Shown here: positions 19,996-29,263 of the stretch, in pieces | How positions within the stretch are numbered: position 1 is the stretch's first letter | How the letters are laid out: every line of letters starts with the position of its first letter | DNA from: Halomonas chromatireducens | GTDB taxonomy: Bacteria > Pseudomonadota > Gammaproteobacteria > Pseudomonadales > Halomonadaceae | Length of the DNA stretch: 64,000 bases | NCBI RefSeq assembly: GCF_001545155.1 | Contig: NZ_CP014226.1 | Location: 741,185 to 805,184 of the forward strand | Direction of reading: 5' to 3' | Notes under the pieces: generated by a model | What the model was told of the DNA's origin: nothing | Databases searched by the model: none | Seen by the model: only the letters and a program-made list of their open reading frames with translations | Made by a program: the position numbers and the translations under genes

Positions 19996-21261
19996 ATGTT
20001 CAGCCGTGACATGACGATTGCCGGTTTCGATGATGTCCTGTTCGATGCGATGCAAAAAGAGGTCGCTCGCCAGGAAGCGCACATCGAGCTGATCGCCTCC
20101 GAGAACTATGCCAGCCCCCGGGTTCTCGAAGCCCAGGGCAGCCAGCTGACCAACAAGTACGCGGAAGGCTATCCCGGCAAGCGCTACTACGGCGGCTGCG
20201 AATACGTCGACATCGTCGAGCAGCTGGCCATCGACTATGCCAAGCAGCTGTTCAATGCCAGCTACGCCAATGTCCAGCCCCACTCCGGGTCCCAGGCCAA
20301 CAGCGCGGTTTTCCAGGCGCTGGTTAAGCCGGGTGATACCGTGTTGGGCATGAGCCTCGATGCCGGCGGCCACCTGACTCACGGCGCCAAGCCCAACTTC
20401 TCCGGCAAGCACTACAACGCCGTGCAGTACGGCATCGACGAGAGTGGTCGCATCGACTACGAGGAAGTGGCGAAGCTTGCCCGCGAGCATCAGCCGAAGA
20501 TGATCATCGCCGGCTTCTCCGCCTACTCCCAGATCATCGACTGGGCCAGGTTCCGCGAGATCGCCGACGAGGTGGGGGCCTATCTGCTGGTCGACATGGC
20601 CCATGTGGCCGGCCTGGTGGCCGCTGGCGTCTACCCGACTCCGCTGCCCCACGCCCACGTGGTCACCACCACCACCCACAAGACCTTGCGCGGTCCCCGC
20701 GGCGGCTTGATTCTCTCCAGCGAGGGCGATGCCGAGATCGAAAAGAAGCTGCAGTCCGCAGTCTTCCCCGGCGGTCAGGGTGGCCCGCTGGAGCACGTCA
20801 TCGCTGCCAAGGCGATCTGCTTCAAGGAAGCCATGGAGCCGGAGTTCAAGACCTACCAGCAGCAGGTGGTCAAGAACGCCCAAGCCATGGCCGGCGTGTT
20901 CATCGAGCGCGGCTACGACATCGTATCCGGTGGTACCGAAGACCATCTCTTCCTGCTGTCGCTGATCAAGCAGGGCCTGACCGGCAAGGATGCGGACGCC
21001 GCCCTGGGGCGCGCCCACATCACCGTCAACAAGAATGCCGTACCCGGCGACCCCCAGAGCCCCTTTGTCACCTCCGGGTTGCGCATCGGCACCCCGGCGG
21101 TGACCACACGCGGCTTCGGTGAAGCCGAGTGCAGTGAACTGGCCGGCTGGATCTGCGACATTCTCGACACCATGGCCAGGGGCGACGATACCGCCGCTCT
21201 GGAAGCCGAGGTGAAGGGCAAGGTCGAAGTTGTCTGCGCGCGCTTCCCCGTCTATCGCTGA
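19996..21261 (+). CDS. glyA: serine hydroxymethyltransferase
   Basis: Cytosolic PLP enzyme that converts serine and tetrahydrofolate to glycine and 5,10-methylene-THF. The PLP lysine is in [16 protein letters not shown] (Lys229, the same number as in E. coli). HSGSQAN and the C-terminal [14 protein letters not shown] are also present. Starting at 19996 gives the family N-terminus [13 protein letters not shown] and 421 aa. An in-frame GTG at 19975 is less likely. A strong terminator follows. Confidence 0.95.
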   Translation: MFSRDMTIAGFDDVLFDAMQKEVARQEAHIELIASENYASPRVLEAQGSQLTNKYAEGYPGKRYYGGCEYVDIVEQLAIDYAKQLFNASYANVQPHSGSQANSAVFQALVKPGDTVLGMSLDAGGHLTHGAKPNFSGKHYNAVQYGIDESGRIDYEEVAKLAREHQPKMIIAGFSAYSQIIDWARFREIADEVGAYLLVDMAHVAGLVAAGVYPTPLPHAHVVTTTTHKTLRGPRGGLILSSEGDAEIEKKLQSAVFPGGQGGPLEHVIAAKAICFKEAMEPEFKTYQQQVVKNAQAMAGVFIERGYDIVSGGTEDHLFLLSLIKQGLTGKDADAALGRAHITVNKNAVPGDPQSPFVTSGLRIGTPAVTTRGFGEAECSELAGWICDILDTMARGDDTAALEAEVKGKVEVVCARFPVYR

Positions 21262-21307
21262 GAACCACTCTCGGCGATAGCTAGCTTTAGTTGAGTACCT
21301 GAATCGT

Positions 21308-21346
21308 AAGCCCCATTCTGGTTGCACCAGAACGGGGCTTTTTTGC
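21308..21346 (+). terminator. rho-independent terminator of glyA
   Basis: AAGCCCCATTCTGG and CCAGAACGGGGCTT form a long stem with a small mismatch, followed by TTTTTT. Confidence 0.9.
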
Positions 21347-21512
21347 ACTATTTCTGTGCATGCGATGCCGCCTTGGTGGCGATTCGACGCTGCCAGCACG
21401 CCTGCCCTCGGGGAGGGGCGAGCCGCACTGGCCTCCAGGCTGGATTGGCACGACTCATGCAGAGGATTTTCCATGCATAGGGTTTTCCAATCCCGATCGC
21501 GCTGGAGCCACC

Positions 21513-22400
21513 ATGACGATGAAGCCGCTTCTTCTGGACCCCGCCCTGCAGCCGCGCCTGGTCTTCACCGACCTCGACGGCTCCTTGCTCGACCATGACA
21601 GCTTTCAATGGCAGCAAGCCAAGCCTTGGCTGAAGCGGCTCAAGACCCTGGGCGTGCCGGTCATTCCGGTTACCTGTCGTACCCGTGCCGAGTTACTGCC
21701 ATTGCGAGAGCAGCTCGGGCTAGGCGATACGCCATTCATTGCCGAAAATGGGAGCGTGGTTGGCTTGCCCCCGGCCTGGCGGCATGCCCACCTGGAGCGT
21801 GATAGCTATGGTTCGGACGGGAGTGCCATGCGAAACCTGGGCCTGGATATCGACTTCATTCGAAAGCGACTCAGCGTGTGGCGGGAACGACTTGGGGGTG
21901 TTTTCAGGACCTTGGGCGAGATGACGCTAGAGGAGGTCATGGCGCTGACAGGGGTGAAGGCGGACGAGGCCCGGCTGGCTCGGATGCGCCAGGGGAGCGA
22001 ACCCCTGTTATGGCAGAGCGATGCCTCATCCCTTGCCGCCTTTCGCGAGGCGCTTCAGGGCGATGGCCTGAATCTGGTTCAAGGCCGACGCTTCTGGCAT
22101 GTTACCGGCGGCCTGGACAAGGGTGGGGCCGTGACCTGGCTGGTGGGTCGCTTCAAATCGCTGCGGGGATGCGAGCCGCTGACCCTGGGTCTCGGCGATG
22201 GACCCAGCGACCAGTCGCTGCTGGAAGCCGTAGACCAGGCGGTGGTGATTCGAGGCAGTGATGTCTCTACCCTGGCTCCATGCCAGCCGGCGCTTTATCG
22301 TAGCCGATCGGCGGGCCCCTCGGGTTGGGTCGAAGGTATCGCTTATTGGTGGGGCGCGGAGGGTGCCGGGGCGATGCCGAAGCAGTCGCTATTCTCCTGA
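21513..22400 (+). CDS. HAD-IIB phosphatase, mannosyl-3-phosphoglycerate phosphatase/YedP-like
   Basis: A 295-aa HAD hydrolase. Motif I is VFTDLDGSLLDHD, motif II lies near VIPVTCRTRAE, and a late LGLGDGPSDQSLL gives motif IV. This pattern fits the mannosyl-3-phosphoglycerate phosphatase/YedP branch. ATG 21513 follows GGAG. No mannosylglycerate synthase lies nearby, so involvement in a compatible solute is unproven although plausible for a halophile. Confidence 0.8.
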   Translation: MTMKPLLLDPALQPRLVFTDLDGSLLDHDSFQWQQAKPWLKRLKTLGVPVIPVTCRTRAELLPLREQLGLGDTPFIAENGSVVGLPPAWRHAHLERDSYGSDGSAMRNLGLDIDFIRKRLSVWRERLGGVFRTLGEMTLEEVMALTGVKADEARLARMRQGSEPLLWQSDASSLAAFREALQGDGLNLVQGRRFWHVTGGLDKGGAVTWLVGRFKSLRGCEPLTLGLGDGPSDQSLLEAVDQAVVIRGSDVSTLAPCQPALYRSRSAGPSGWVEGIAYWWGAEGAGAMPKQSLFS

Positions 22401-22531
22401 ACCAGCCTTGTTTCACCAAAGTGTGTCGGCGCTTTGGTCGCTCCTATCTGTCTGCACTTGTTCGACCCAAGGTGGCTACCTTCCGGTATGCTGGCGGCTA
22501 GACACTCATAGACGCGCAGGCTCGAGACGCA

Positions 22532-23941
22532 ATGTCGACATTGACCTTTCTGGGAGCGGTCGGGGAAGTGACCGGCTCTCGCTATCTTCTTGAAGTAGAT
22601 GGTAATGATCGTACCCATAAGCTGTTGTTGGAGTGTGGCCTTCACCAGGGCGGTATAGATGCCGATGAGGCGAACGCCAGGCCGTTCGGCAAGCTGGCGA
22701 GGGAACTCGAAGGGGTGGTGATCTCCCATGGCCACCTGGATCACGCAGGCCTGCTGCCCAAGCTGGTGCGAGAAGGCTACAGTGGGCCCATCCACTGCAC
22801 CCGTGGCACTCGTGACCTGCTTGAAATCATGCTGCAGGATGCCGCCTTTGTCATGGCCAAGGACGTGGAATGGGAGAACAAGTGGCGCAAGCGCCAAGAC
22901 AAGCCACTGGTTGAACCGCTCTACGACCTGGACGACGTGGAGCGAACTCTGGCACTTTGCGAGTTCCACCGTTATGGCCAGCCGGTCAACCTGCCCGGCG
23001 GTGCCACCCTGGTGTTCCGTGATGCCGGCCATATCCTAGGCTCGGCGATTGTCGAGCTGACCGTCCCCTCCGGTGGCCAGCAGAAGCGGCTGGTGTTCTC
23101 CGGCGATCTGGGGAATCCCAGCTCGGTGCTGATGCGCGACCCCGACAAGGTCTATGAGGCCGATGTGGTGCTGATGGAGAGTACCTACGGTGACCGTGAC
23201 CACCGCCCTCTGGACGAGACATTGGAGGAGTTTGCCCAGGTGCTGGAGAAGGCCCACGAGGCGGGAGGCAATGTGCTGATTCCCGCCTTCGCCGTGGGGC
23301 GTACCCAGGAGATCCTCTATCATCTCAGCGTGCTCTACCACGAGGGGAGGCTGCGCCAGCAGATGGTGTTCCTCGATAGTCCCATGGCGATCAAGGTCAC
23401 CGAACTCTACCACCGGGCGCGCAAGGCGCTGGATGCCGAGGACCTAAAGGTGCTCAATATCGCCGCCAGCGGCGACACCAGCCAGTACCTGCCGATTTTG
23501 CGCATGACCCGTACCGTTGAGGAGTCCATGGCGATCAATCGCATTCATGGCGGTGCGATCATCATTGCCGGTGCCGGCATGTGTACCGGCGGACGGATCA
23601 TCCACCACTTCCGCTACAACCTGGAGAAGCCAAATACACGGCTGGTGATTGTCGGTTTCCAGGCTGCCGGTACCCTGGGTCGCCAGATCGTCGACGGTGC
23701 CCAGCGGGTACGCGTCCTGGGGCAGGACCTGGCGGTCAAGGCGAAGGTTCATACCATCGGCGGCTTCTCGGCTCACGCGGGCCAGACCGACATGATCGGC
23801 TGGGCCGGCGCCTTCCGCAACAACCCTCGCTTCTATTTGGTCCACGGCGAGCCTGCGGCCCAGGAGGCCTTGAAGGCCGGCCTGGCCGAGAGCGCCATCA
23901 AGGCAGAGATCCCTGCCTACGGCGACCGGATCGAGCTCTAG
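22532..23941 (+). CDS. beta-CASP metallo-beta-lactamase RNA-processing-type protein
   Basis: A 469-aa protein. The metallo-beta-lactamase motif HGHLDHAG (about residue 65) is followed by AGHILGSA, FSGDLG and the beta-CASP/RMMBL segments (SPMAIKVTELY, GGFSAHAGQTD). This is the architecture of CPSF73/RNase J-like nucleases, YSH1-type. It is probably a zinc-dependent RNA or DNA phosphodiesterase in the cytoplasm, with unknown targets. A terminator follows 22 bp later. Confidence 0.85.
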   Translation: MSTLTFLGAVGEVTGSRYLLEVDGNDRTHKLLLECGLHQGGIDADEANARPFGKLARELEGVVISHGHLDHAGLLPKLVREGYSGPIHCTRGTRDLLEIMLQDAAFVMAKDVEWENKWRKRQDKPLVEPLYDLDDVERTLALCEFHRYGQPVNLPGGATLVFRDAGHILGSAIVELTVPSGGQQKRLVFSGDLGNPSSVLMRDPDKVYEADVVLMESTYGDRDHRPLDETLEEFAQVLEKAHEAGGNVLIPAFAVGRTQEILYHLSVLYHEGRLRQQMVFLDSPMAIKVTELYHRARKALDAEDLKVLNIAASGDTSQYLPILRMTRTVEESMAINRIHGGAIIIAGAGMCTGGRIIHHFRYNLEKPNTRLVIVGFQAAGTLGRQIVDGAQRVRVLGQDLAVKAKVHTIGGFSAHAGQTDMIGWAGAFRNNPRFYLVHGEPAAQEALKAGLAESAIKAEIPAYGDRIEL

Positions 23942-23963
23942 AGCAGCACCATACGACTCTCCG

Positions 23964-23989
23964 GGCCGCTTTCAAGCGGCCTTTTTTTT
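23964..23989 (+). terminator. rho-independent terminator
   Basis: GGCCGCTT, TC loop and AAGCGGCC, then eight T. It closes the metallo-beta-lactamase gene. Confidence 0.92.
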
Positions 23990-24294
23990 CGCGGTTCCTG
24001 CGTATCAGGTGGTTGATGCCTCTCTTGCATCGCTTGCGCCTTCTCTTTCGCGACGGAGAAATGAAGCATTGTCCTAGGGCGATCGATTCTGTCTGGCCTC
24101 AAGCTGGAAATATTGACTGACATCAAGATGCGTCCCTATGTCGCGTGCCAGCTATCAGGTTATGGGCTACTCTTGTTTTTCTGGAGTTAGGTTATTAATA
24201 TATTCCTTTGTGGTATAAGCAGTCGAAGGATTCGGCTCAGACAGCATCCTGGAGTCGATGCCAGCGCAATGAATCAAATGAGAGAGGTGAGGAA
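23990..24294. promoter_or_regulatory. upstream region of the sulfur cluster
   Basis: About 300 bp without a gene. The end is clearly AT-rich (around 24190-24225, with TTATTAATATATTCC and TATAAG), so a promoter is likely there. No operator could be assigned. Confidence 0.4.
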
Positions 24295-24780
24295 ATGAGC
24301 ATCAAGACAACACTGACCCTGGCCGCCGTTGCTACCGGGATGGGTCTTTTCGGTACGGCGCTTGCCGCCAGCCACGGCGACGACCACGGCCAAGAAGACA
24401 GCGCCGAGCGCGCACTGGTGATCCTCACCAGCGACTCCCTGCAGACACAGGCTATGGCGATGATCCTTTCCAATGCCATGCAGCAGCAGGGCGCTGATCT
24501 TTCGATCCTGCTTTGTGATGCTGCCGGAGACCTGGCCGTAGAGGGTTATGCCAGCGCCGAGCCTGTCAATACGCCACCAGAAAATCCGGCCGGGCAGGTC
24601 ACCCCGGAAGGCATCTTGCAGATGCTGATCACCAATGGCGCCCAGGTCGACGTGTGCGCGATCTATTTGCCCAACAGCGAACATGAGCAAGCTGATCTGC
24701 GAGAGGGTGTTGGCGTTGCGGCTCCTGGCCCAATGGCCGAAATGATGCGTGATTCGACTATTCCGGTTTTCAGTTTCTGA
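24295..24780 (+). CDS. exported DsrE-like protein
   Basis: A 161-aa protein with a signal peptide (LTLAAVATGMGLFGTALAA) and then a His/Asp-rich start and a DsrE/DsrF-like alpha/beta domain. It has single Cys residues in SILLCDAAGD and VDVCAIYLP. DsrE proteins carry sulfane sulfur on cysteine. Here the domain is predicted to be periplasmic, which is less usual. ATG 24295 follows GAGGTGAGG. It heads a set of sulfur genes, supporting a sulfur-carrier role by context. Confidence 0.78.
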   Translation: MSIKTTLTLAAVATGMGLFGTALAASHGDDHGQEDSAERALVILTSDSLQTQAMAMILSNAMQQQGADLSILLCDAAGDLAVEGYASAEPVNTPPENPAGQVTPEGILQMLITNGAQVDVCAIYLPNSEHEQADLREGVGVAAPGPMAEMMRDSTIPVFSF

Positions 24781-24806
24781 GGCCATCAAGTCACAAGGTG
24801 AACTGC

Positions 24807-25001
24807 ATGAAGAGTAACGTAGGTAGCATCGACAAGATTGCGCGTATCGTGATCGGCGCCGTGCTGATCGGCTTGGCGATGACCGGCGTCATCAGTGCCT
24901 GGGGATGGATCGGCTTGCTGCCGCTGGCCACCGGGCTGTTGAACTTCTGCCCGGCCTATACCCTGCTGGGAATCAATACCTGCAAGCTGAAGAAGCAATA
25001 G
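24807..25001 (+). CDS. DUF2892/YgaP-like membrane protein
   Basis: A 64-aa protein with two hydrophobic helices and the family ending CPAYTLLGINTCK. Start SVGSIDKIARIVIGA-like segments match DUF2892. ATG 24807 follows AAGGTGA. DUF2892 domains often sit beside or fused to rhodanese domains in sulfide-handling loci. Here it lies 26 bp after the DsrE-like gene and is probably co-transcribed with it. Confidence 0.85.
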   Translation: MKSNVGSIDKIARIVIGAVLIGLAMTGVISAWGWIGLLPLATGLLNFCPAYTLLGINTCKLKKQ

Positions 25002-25022
25002 CCGGTTTGATTGCGTGACTCG

Positions 25023-25047
25023 GGACCCATCACCACGGTGATGGGTC
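25023..25047 (+). terminator. possible terminator after the DUF2892 gene
   Basis: GGACCCATCACC and GGTGATGGGTCT form a strong stem, followed by CGTTCGTTG, a poor U-tract. It probably separates the DsrE-DUF2892 pair from the next unit. Confidence 0.55.
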
Positions 25048-25086
25048 TCGTTCGTTGTAGGGAGTGGCTATCGCTATTAGTACAGA

Positions 25087-25151
25087 GCTGTAGCTCATTA
25101 ATTCCAAAACAGTATATCTTTATAACTGTATTTGCGCTATGCTGTAGCTCA
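25087..25151. promoter_or_regulatory. candidate control region of the persulfide dioxygenase operon
   Basis: An AT-rich stretch holds two direct copies of GCTGTAGCTCA (25087 and 25141, 54 bp apart). Between them is an imperfect 21-bp palindrome with ACAGT/ACTGT arms (25109-25129). It sits 39 bp before the dioxygenase ATG. ArsR-type persulfide sensors (SqrR/BigR) commonly regulate such operons, but their site cannot be confirmed by eye. Confidence 0.4.
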
Positions 25152-25189
25152 CTCTGGAAGGCAACGACACTGATTGGAGGTATTAGCCC

Positions 25190-26056
25190 ATGTCCACGCC
25201 GATCGTGACCCACTTCTTCGACGAGCCCACCAACACCTTCAGTTATGTGGTGCAGGATCCCGACAGCAAGTCCTGTGCGATCCTCGACTCGGTGCTCGAT
25301 TTCGATTACGCCGCGGGGCGCACCGATGTTCGCTCCGCCGACCAGATCATCGCCTTCGTGCGTGACAACGGCCTTGAGGTCGAGTGGATCCTCGAGACCC
25401 ACGTTCACGCCGATCATCTCTCCGCCGCGCCCTATCTGCATGAGAACCTCGGCGGAAAGACCGGTATCGGCGCCAACATCACAGTGGTGCAGGATGTCTT
25501 CGGCAAGGCCTTCAATGCCGGCACCGAGTTCGCCCGGGATGGCAGCCAGTTCGACCGCCTGTTCGAGGAAGGCGACACCTTTGCCATCGGCAGCCTGGTA
25601 GGGCGTGTGTTGCACACACCGGGCCACACACCTGCCTGCCTGACCTATGTGATCGACGATGCCGCCTTCGTCGGCGACACCCTGTTCATGCCCGACTACG
25701 GTACTGCCCGCTGCGACTTCCCAGGCGGTGATGCCCGCACCCTCTATCGCTCCATCCAGAAGGTCCTGGCTTTGCCGGGGGAGACCCGCATCTTCCTGTG
25801 CCACGACTACAAGGCGCCGGAACGAGAGAAGTACCAGCATGAAACCAGCGTGGCCGAGCAGCGCGCACAGAACGTGCATGTGCACGAAGGCATCAGCGAG
25901 GAGGAGTTCGTCCAGATGCGTACCGAGCGCGATGCGACCCTCGATATGCCGAAGCTGATTATCCCTTCGGTGCAGGTCAATATGCGTGCCGGCCACATGC
26001 CGCCGGCCGAGGACAACGGCCAGGTATACCTCAAGGTCCCGATCAACAAATTCTGA
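25190..26056 (+). CDS. persulfide dioxygenase-like metallo-beta-lactamase protein (ETHE1/Blh type)
   Basis: A 288-aa cytosolic protein. The metal-binding motif HVHADH (residues 71-76) is followed by HTPGHTPAC (His146), FVGDTLF (Asp163) and a later FLCHDYK. It has the iron-dependent ETHE1/Blh layout that oxidises glutathione persulfide to sulfite. The DUF442 partner and the sulfur transport genes that follow strongly support this. The substrate is inferred from the family. Confidence 0.85.
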   Translation: MSTPIVTHFFDEPTNTFSYVVQDPDSKSCAILDSVLDFDYAAGRTDVRSADQIIAFVRDNGLEVEWILETHVHADHLSAAPYLHENLGGKTGIGANITVVQDVFGKAFNAGTEFARDGSQFDRLFEEGDTFAIGSLVGRVLHTPGHTPACLTYVIDDAAFVGDTLFMPDYGTARCDFPGGDARTLYRSIQKVLALPGETRIFLCHDYKAPEREKYQHETSVAEQRAQNVHVHEGISEEEFVQMRTERDATLDMPKLIIPSVQVNMRAGHMPPAEDNGQVYLKVPINKF

Positions 26057-26077
26057 GTGAGCCAGGAGACGAAGCGA

Positions 26078-26512
26078 ATGAATATTCAAGAGCTGGAGAG
26101 CGGTTTTTCCATCGCCGATGCCGTGGCCCCTCAGGACCTCGAGGAGATCGCCCGGCGGGGTTTCAAGGCGGTGATCTGCAATCGCCGCCCCGGTGAAGCC
26201 GAGGATCACCCCGACGATCGTGCCCTGAGTGAGAAGGCCGCTGATCTGGGTCTGAAGTGGCGCTGTATCCCGGTCACACCGGGCGAATACAGCGATGCCG
26301 ATATCGAGGCATTCGGCCAAGCCCTGGATGCGTTACCCACGCCGATCCTGGCCTTCTGCAGGACCGGCAAGCGCGCCGTACATCTCTGGGCACATGCCCG
26401 CAGCAAGGACGCCACCTGTGATATTCCCGCCCTGATGGCAGCGGCCCATGCAGCCGGCCATGACCTGGAAGAGCGGCGTGGGTTGCTGGAAGCGGGTGCC
26501 GGGCAGAACTGA
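26078..26512 (+). CDS. DUF442/TIGR01244 phosphatase-like sulfur-transferase domain protein
   Basis: A 144-aa protein of the Blh N-terminal (DUF442) family, related to dual-specificity phosphatases. The P-loop CRTGKR (Cys94, Arg99) is intact. In many bacteria this domain is fused to a persulfide dioxygenase. Here it is a separate gene 21 bp downstream of one. ATG 26078 follows AGGAG. A GTG at 26057 directly after the previous stop is possible. Confidence 0.82.
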   Translation: MNIQELESGFSIADAVAPQDLEEIARRGFKAVICNRRPGEAEDHPDDRALSEKAADLGLKWRCIPVTPGEYSDADIEAFGQALDALPTPILAFCRTGKRAVHLWAHARSKDATCDIPALMAAAHAAGHDLEERRGLLEAGAGQN

Positions 26513-26515
26513 GCA

Positions 26516-28303
26516 ATGAACCCCCGGCGCTACCTTCCGATCCTGCAGTGGCTGCCTGGCTATGGCCGCGCCACCCTGGGTAGCGACCTGCTGGCGGCGG
26601 TGATTGTGACTGTCATGCTGATACCGCAGTCGCTGGCCTATGCCATGCTGGCCGGGTTGCCGCCGGAGGTGGGTCTTTACGCCAGCATCGCGCCACTGGT
26701 GATCTATGCCGTGTTCGGCACCAGCCGCACGCTGGCAGTGGGGCCGGTAGCGGTGGTGTCACTGATGACGGCAGCGGCGGTGGGGCAGGTCGCCCCCCAG
26801 GGGACGCCGGAATATCTCGGTGCAGCCCTGGTGCTGGCGCTGATGTCGGGGTTGATCCTTACCCTGATGGGTGTGGCGAGGCTCGGCTTTCTGGCCAATT
26901 TTCTCAGCCACCCGGTGATTTCGGGGTTCATCACCGCCTCCGGATTGATCATTGCCGCCAGTCAGCTCAAGCACGTGCTGGGCGTTGAGGCGAGCGGGCA
27001 TAACCTGCTGGATCTGCTGAGCAGCCTGGCCGTCAGCCTGGACGGTGTGAATGCGCCAACCCTGGCAATTGGACTTTCCGTGCTGCTCTTCCTGTATGCC
27101 GCCAGGCGCTGGCTCAAGCCAGCCCTGCGGCGGGTGGGTGTACCTGCGCGACCGGCGGACATGCTGGCCAAGGCCGCCCCGATCCTTGCCGTGGCCGTGA
27201 CGACCCTTGCCACCTGGGGGATGGGACTGGATGCCCTGGGAGTCGCCGTGGTGGGTGAGGTGCCGGCCGGCTTGCCGCCGCTGACGCTGCCGGGCTTTGA
27301 CAGCGGCCTGTGGAGCCAGCTCTTCGTGGCCGCTCTTCTGATCAGCGTCATCGGTTTCGTGGAGTCGGTGTCGGTGGGCCAGACACTTGCCGCCAAGCGG
27401 CGGCAGCGTATCGACCCGGACCAGGAGCTGGTGGGGCTCGGCACATCCAATATTGCGGCTTCCTTTACCGGTGGCATGCCGGTCACCGGTGGTTTCGCCC
27501 GTTCGGTGGTGAACTTCGATGCTGGCGCTCAGACGCCTGCAGCAGGCGCCTTTACGGCATTGGGAATAGCCGGCGCAGCGCTGTTGCTGACGCCGCTGAT
27601 CGCTTATCTGCCCATTGCCACCCTGGCGGCCACCATCATCGTGGCGGTCTTGTCACTGGTGGACCTTTCCGCCATCAGACGTACCTGGGCGTACTCCCGC
27701 TGCGATGCCATGGCCATGCTCGTCACCATCGGCGTGACGCTCGGCGTTGGTGTGGAGTCCGGTATTCTGGCCGGCGTGGGGTTTTCGCTGGCCCTGCACC
27801 TCTATTATACCAGCCGCCCACATAGCGCCGTGGTGGGTCGTGTTCCAGGTACCGAACATTTTCGCAACGTGGAGCGGCATCAAGTGGAAACTGACCCGCA
27901 GCTGGCCATCCTGAGAGTCGATGAGAGTCTCTATTTCGCCAATTCGCGCTACCTCGAGGATACGGTCATGGAACTTGCGGCGCGCCAGCCGGGGCTGCGC
28001 CACATCGTACTTGCCTGCCAGGCGGTGAATGTCATCGACGCCTCGGCCCTGGAAAGCCTGGAGGTGATCAATGCCCGCCTGCGCGATGCCCAAGTCAAGC
28101 TGCACCTGGCGGAGGTCAAGGGGCCGGTCATGGACCGGCTGGAAAAGACCCAGTTCTGCCGCGATATGACCGGTCAGGTGTTCCTCAGCACTTTTGATGC
28201 CTGGCGCTCGTTGTGCGGTGAAACACATGCCCTGGGGCGCCCTTGCGGTGTTACCGATCCGGTGTCTCCGGGGACAACGGCTGTTGAAGATCGACTGTCA
28301 TAA
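26516..28303 (+). CDS. SulP-family anion transporter
   Basis: A 595-aa protein. An N-terminal membrane domain of about 11-14 helices includes the SulP segment IPQSLAYAMLAGLPPEVGLYAS. A C-terminal STAS domain (about residues 445-560) ends it. It starts 3 bp after the DUF442 gene. In this context it may export sulfite or import sulfate or bicarbonate. SulP substrates vary widely. Confidence 0.88.
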   Translation: MNPRRYLPILQWLPGYGRATLGSDLLAAVIVTVMLIPQSLAYAMLAGLPPEVGLYASIAPLVIYAVFGTSRTLAVGPVAVVSLMTAAAVGQVAPQGTPEYLGAALVLALMSGLILTLMGVARLGFLANFLSHPVISGFITASGLIIAASQLKHVLGVEASGHNLLDLLSSLAVSLDGVNAPTLAIGLSVLLFLYAARRWLKPALRRVGVPARPADMLAKAAPILAVAVTTLATWGMGLDALGVAVVGEVPAGLPPLTLPGFDSGLWSQLFVAALLISVIGFVESVSVGQTLAAKRRQRIDPDQELVGLGTSNIAASFTGGMPVTGGFARSVVNFDAGAQTPAAGAFTALGIAGAALLLTPLIAYLPIATLAATIIVAVLSLVDLSAIRRTWAYSRCDAMAMLVTIGVTLGVGVESGILAGVGFSLALHLYYTSRPHSAVVGRVPGTEHFRNVERHQVETDPQLAILRVDESLYFANSRYLEDTVMELAARQPGLRHIVLACQAVNVIDASALESLEVINARLRDAQVKLHLAEVKGPVMDRLEKTQFCRDMTGQVFLSTFDAWRSLCGETHALGRPCGVTDPVSPGTTAVEDRLS

Positions 28304-28314
28304 AGGAGGTTAAC

Positions 28315-28776
28315 GTGGACTGGATAGCGAGCCTGCAGGGGCTGGTAGGTGGCGTAATGATTGGTCTCTCGGCCGTATGGCTGATGGCAACGCTTGGCCG
28401 CATCGCCGGCATCAGCGGAATTGTCGGCAGCCTGGTGACGACCCTGCCCAAGGGCGACAGCGCCTGGCGCGTGGCCTTCATGATGGGCCTGGTCAGCGGC
28501 CCGCTGCTGCTAATGCTGCTGGGCGGCGGCCTGGGTAACGTGGCCGATGCGCCTGGCGTAGTGGTCGGCCAGCCTGCCGGTGGGGTGGGTCTGATGCTAA
28601 TAGCAGGCCTTCTCGTCGGCGTGGGGACCGGTCTGGGCAGTGGCTGCACCAGCGGGCACGGTGTCTGCGGGCTGGCACGGCTGTCGCCACGTTCCCTGGT
28701 GGCCACGGTGACCTTCCTGGCATGCGCCATCGTTACCGTCTATATCGTGCGGCACGTGATCGGAGGTGGTGCATGA
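28315..28776 (+). CDS. YeeE/YedE-family sulfur transporter, first half
   Basis: A 153-aa membrane protein with about four helices and the conserved GSGCTSGHGVCGLARLS segment. Its cysteine is the likely sulfur-contacting residue in YeeE-like thiosulfate/persulfide transporters. The GTG start has a strong AAGGAGG site. The stop overlaps the next gene (ATGA). The pair corresponds to the split PmpA/PmpB arrangement. Confidence 0.86.
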   Translation: MDWIASLQGLVGGVMIGLSAVWLMATLGRIAGISGIVGSLVTTLPKGDSAWRVAFMMGLVSGPLLLMLLGGGLGNVADAPGVVVGQPAGGVGLMLIAGLLVGVGTGLGSGCTSGHGVCGLARLSPRSLVATVTFLACAIVTVYIVRHVIGGGA

Positions 28777-29186
28777 AGACGCTGATGGGTTATATCTCCG
28801 GGTTGCTGTTCGGGCTGGGACTGGCGCTCGCCGGCATGACTGACCCCGCGCGGGTGCTCGGTTTTCTCGATATTTTCGGCGCCTGGGACCCGACGCTGAT
28901 GTTCGTACTCGGCGGCGCCGTGGTGACCACCTTCATTGGCTACCGGTTCGTTTTCCGCCAGGAACAGCCGCTGATTGGCGAGACCTTCCAACTGCCTACT
29001 CGTCAAGATTTCGATGCCCGGCTGATTGGTGGTTCGGCCCTGTTCGGGATAGGCTGGGGGCTTTCAGGCTACTGTCCCGGGCCGGCCATTGCGTCAATCG
29101 CTGGGCTGACTGCCCCCCTGTTTGCCATGCTGGTCGCCATGGTTACCGGTTGGTTTCTCGCCCGGGCTATACCTGCCAGGAGCTGA
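28773..29186 (+). CDS. YeeE/YedE-family sulfur transporter, second half
   Basis: A 137-aa membrane protein with GLALAGMTDPARVLGFLD near the start and GWGLSGYCPGPAIASI near the end, both hallmarks of the second YeeE/YedE half. It overlaps the first half by four bases, so equal expression is likely. Together they probably move thiosulfate or a related reduced sulfur species. The direction is not known. Confidence 0.86.
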   Translation: MKTLMGYISGLLFGLGLALAGMTDPARVLGFLDIFGAWDPTLMFVLGGAVVTTFIGYRFVFRQEQPLIGETFQLPTRQDFDARLIGGSALFGIGWGLSGYCPGPAIASIAGLTAPLFAMLVAMVTGWFLARAIPARS

Positions 29187-29218
29187 TCCCTGCCACTGTT
29201 ACTCGTTGACACGCTTCT

Positions 29219-29250
29219 GCCCCTGCCGTCCTTGCGGCAGGGGCGTTTTC
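29219..29250 (+). terminator. rho-independent terminator of the sulfur operon
   Basis: GCCCCTGCCG and CGGCAGGGGC, then GTTTTC. Confidence 0.85.
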
Positions 29251-29263
29251 TGTACGACGCGAC

